64,000 nucleotides of DNA from Balneola sp. (GTDB lineage: Bacteria > Bacteroidota > Rhodothermia > Balneolales > Balneolaceae), in the NCBI GenBank assembly GCA_028284195.1, contig JANQSE010000002.1, positions 310,001-374,000 of the forward strand, written 5' to 3'. The notes below the pieces were generated by a model. That model had not been told where the DNA came from. It ran no database searches and saw only the letters and a list, made by a program, of their open reading frames with translations. Both the position numbers and the translations under genes were made by a program. Positions within the stretch are counted from its first letter, which is position 1. Each line of letters starts with the position of its first letter. Shown in pieces: positions 62,264-64,000 of the stretch.

Positions 62264-62593
62264 ATGCCAAAGAAAGAAATTACGATCACTGTAGAACTTG
62301 ATAACGAAAATATTCCTTCAAACATAATCTGGAATGCGACTGACCTTCATGGAATAGACAAAGCACAGTGCAGAGCTATGTTGTTATCCCTTTGGGATTA
62401 TGAAGCAAAGGATACTTTGAAATTGGATCTTTGGACCCGCGATATGACGGTAGATGAAATGAAGATTTTTTTCCATCAAACTCTGGTTACAATGACAGAC
62501 ACTTTACAAAGAGCTACTAATGATGAACGTATCTCAGGAGATATGATGGATTTCTGTGATTACTTTGCAGAAAAAATGGAAATCAAAAAATAA
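62264..62593 (+). CDS. gldC: Gliding motility protein GldC
   Basis: A 109-residue cytoplasmic protein that matches GldC along its length: EITITVELDNENIPSNIIWNATD, KAMLLSLWDYEA-type and LKLDLWTRDMTVDEMKIFFHQTLVTMTDTLQRAT. GldC is part of the gliding machinery genes in Flavobacteria, and family members occur also in non-gliding relatives, so the role here may be accessory. It stands apart from other gld genes, next to a pseudogene and a repeat-rich gap. Confidence 0.92.
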   Translation: MPKKEITITVELDNENIPSNIIWNATDLHGIDKAQCRAMLLSLWDYEAKDTLKLDLWTRDMTVDEMKIFFHQTLVTMTDTLQRATNDERISGDMMDFCDYFAEKMEIKK

Positions 62594-63166
62594 TTTTCCC
62601 GGCTCTTAACGAAGGGGGAGGTTCTTTATAATAATTCTCAGCCAAATTAAAAAATCATCCAGAAGGAGCGGGAGCGACTGATGGATCCACATAATTCTGA
62701 TCCAGCTCGCTTCTTGATTGGGCAGGCTCATCACTCCATCAACTTCGTTGATTCCGTTCTGAGTGACTCACCTTGTCATTCTGAATCTCACTCGACCGCT
62801 GTCGGGACGGGGGGTCCCCTCTGCAAGAGAGGAATAAAAAAGCAATTACATGAGAAAGGTGCCTGGGAGTGAGTAAAGAGAGGTTAATACATCAAAAACA
62901 AAATCCTGCCAATCCTGGGAATCCGCATATAATCCCGGTAAAACGGGAGCAAGAAATGAAATACAGAGAAACTACCCATTAGCTATGTGGGACTAAAATC
63001 CCATACTTGCGTACAATCTTTATACTATTTCGTGCATAAACAATCTTGCCTCCCGAAGGGATGACTGTGGCAGGTCCCGCCAATACCAGATGCCAAATGG
63101 ACCGGAGTACCCTTAGCGGGCAAATGCAGTACCTCGAATTAAATAAATGATGACCTCCTACCAGAT
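62594..63166. other. Repeat-rich intergenic region
   Basis: No credible gene is present in this 573-bp gap. It holds a partial copy (62775-62808) of the dispersed repeat seen near 36000, with GTCATTCTG and CGACCGCTGTCGGGAC; three 9-bp AATCC units at 62902-62910, 62911-62919 and 62920-62928; and TCCCGAAGGGATG near 63050, which resembles part of the tRNA-relic insert at 39979-40000. A 63-codon open frame at 62681-62872 coincides with the repeats and looks non-coding. Confidence 0.6.
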
Positions 63167-63784
63167 CTATTCTTCGCTATCTACAAACTTATAAACATAA
63201 GCAGCTAAAACGCCAGCGATGATACTTGCTGTAAGGTAAATCCAAAGATTTGCCCATGAGAATAAACCTGCAACACTAACTCCAATGGCTACGGCTGGGT
63301 TAAAAGCACCTCCAGAGATCCCTCCAAGAGTGAAAGCTAATCCGGTAACCGTAAACCCGATGGCAAGGCCAAAATAGCTGTTACCCTCAGATTTTTTGGA
63401 TGTTGCCACATTCAGAATAACAAATACCAGCGCAAATGTTCCCAGAAATTCAGCAAGCATTGCTGACCAAAGATCAACCTCAAGACCGCTTCCTGGTTCA
63501 GTACCAAGCATAAAGTTTGCAATTAATGCTGCTAAAGAAGCACCAATCAATTGCGCTATTATGTAGCCAGGTATGTCTTTTACTTCACAAACACCTCGTA
63601 ACCATGCAGCGATAGTAACTGCAGGATTATAATGAGCTCCTGAAATTGGTCCGCCTGCATAAACCATTACCATAAGAATGGAGCCAATCGCTAAAGGTGC
63701 CAGGGCTCCTGCTTTTGCCACGGCAACGACAATGCCCAGCACTAGGAAAAATGTTCCTATGAATTCAACTGTGTATTTTTTCAT
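63167..63784 (-). CDS. MIP-family aquaporin/glycerol facilitator-like channel
   Basis: A 205-residue six-helix channel of the MIP family. The first NPA motif is at 53-55 (HYNPAVT) and the second at 162-164 (AFNPAVA). In AqpZ and GlpF the residue after the second NPA is arginine or aspartate-flanked arginine, forming the selectivity filter; here it is V165, so water/glycerol selectivity may differ or the true substrate be another small neutral molecule. The length is short for an aquaporin (usually 225-270) but all six helices are present. Transporters of this NPAV type are known only as loosely annotated MIP members. Confidence 0.88.
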   Translation of the reverse strand: MKKYTVEFIGTFFLVLGIVVAVAKAGALAPLAIGSILMVMVYAGGPISGAHYNPAVTIAAWLRGVCEVKDIPGYIIAQLIGASLAALIANFMLGTEPGSGLEVDLWSAMLAEFLGTFALVFVILNVATSKKSEGNSYFGLAIGFTVTGLAFTLGGISGGAFNPAVAIGVSVAGLFSWANLWIYLTASIIAGVLAAYVYKFVDSEE

Positions 63785-63826
63785 CTATCTACGTAATTGT
63801 TAGTATTGTTGAGCAGAATATGCTGA

Positions 63827-64000
63827 TTATTTAGATTCTTTTTCACGCATCTTTTGACATTCACAGTATTTACCATATTTAATGCATAAAGGGTGATCGG
63901 GAGGGGAAGAGATTCGAGCCTTGCAAGGCCCACGGCCATGATGTATCATCAGGTGAGAAAGGTCGGTCCAGTTTTCCCGAGGAAAAAGACCCATTAAATC
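63827..64000 (-). CDS. Endonuclease III-like protein, C-terminal part (cut by window edge)
   Basis: The last 57 codons of a minus-strand gene running off the window. The segment ending LMIHHGRGPCKARISS followed by HPLCIKYGKYCEC has the position and the GR-x-x-C start of the iron-sulfur loop that closes HhH-GPD DNA glycosylases of the endonuclease III family. The cysteines are spaced C-x12-C-x6-C-x-C rather than the classical C-x6-C-x2-C-x5-C, so this is either a divergent member or a different HhH glycosylase. The 5' part lies outside the window. It ends 42 bp from the aquaporin start. Confidence 0.7.
   Translation of the reverse strand, partial: DLMGLFPRENWTDLSHLMIHHGRGPCKARISSPPDHPLCIKYGKYCECQKMREKESK

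Noticed and set aside
62681-62872. A 63-codon open frame on the plus strand
   Set aside because: It coincides with the dispersed repeat and has no signal, domain or ribosome-binding site; treated as repeat DNA.
1-64000. CRISPR array, integrase, transposase or prophage
   Set aside because: No regularly spaced direct repeats, cas genes, transposase or phage structural genes were seen in the window.

Overview
The window looks like chromosomal DNA of a marine-type Bacteroidota relative, most likely a Balneolota/Balneolales bacterium. The reasons are type IX secretion (T9SS) C-terminal sorting domains on three exported proteins, a PorV/PorQ-like outer-membrane protein, the gliding protein GldC, a carboxypeptidase-regulatory-domain TonB receptor, the DUF3822 gene beside rsmD and coaD, moderate-to-low GC, frequent TTG starts and a few TAnnTTTG-like promoter elements. 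The lineage is an inference from gene content; there is no rRNA to confirm it.

Layout. 1-8.5 kb: 3' end of aconitase, then a minus-strand housekeeping block (FAD monooxygenase, YraN, GbsR-like regulator, DUF1835, DUF1304, class I aminotransferase, CoaD, RsmD, DUF3822, a small membrane-anchored protein). 8.7-16.4 kb: MATE transporter, SixA-like phosphatase, MscS channel, a five-repeat DUF349 protein, an MBL-fold hydrolase and an overlapping pair of TIGR04282/TIGR04283 glycosyltransferases. 16.5-29.4 kb: a large envelope/export cluster of two T9SS cargo proteins, a lipoprotein, a TonB-dependent receptor, a PorV/PorQ-like barrel, an NHL-type lipoprotein and a lipoprotein phosphodiesterase. 29.4-35.9 kb: ferredoxin, folP, cdaA (c-di-AMP synthesis), B12-dependent methylmalonyl-CoA mutase with its chaperone MeaB, and an acyl-CoA dehydrogenase, which together fit propionyl/branched-chain acyl-CoA catabolism. 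36.1-39.8 kb: a triple-PAS protein with a LOV-like domain lacking the photoactive cysteine, SufE and a membrane hybrid histidine kinase. 40.0-43.4 kb: tRNA-Arg(ACG) with its terminator and a tRNA 3'-end relic, then SAH hydrolase, a TlpA-like lipoprotein and L-2-hydroxyglutarate oxidase.

43.5-46.0 kb is the most unusual stretch. It encodes a lipoprotein with a GC-rich N-terminal half fused to an AT-rich HELIH metallopeptidase-like half, translationally overlapped by a secreted small protein and followed by two further small secreted, partly broken ORFs. The arrangement resembles a polymorphic effector/partner cassette, but that is inference.

46.0-52.8 kb: a giant FAD/Fe-S dehydrogenase, a T9SS-tagged monohaem cytochrome, RecN, a free-standing four-helix-bundle (23S rRNA intervening-sequence type) gene flanked by inverted repeats, and RluD. 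52.8-58.5 kb: minus-strand accessory genes (S41 peptidase, beta-lactamase-family hydrolase, lumazine-binding-like protein, membrane AraC regulator, small membrane protein, short Crp/Fnr regulator). 58.7-64 kb: PadR regulator with an FtsX-type permease, a decayed Rieske-oxygenase fragment, GldC, a repeat-rich 570-bp gap, an aquaporin lacking the usual NPA arginine, and the 3' end of an endonuclease III-like gene.
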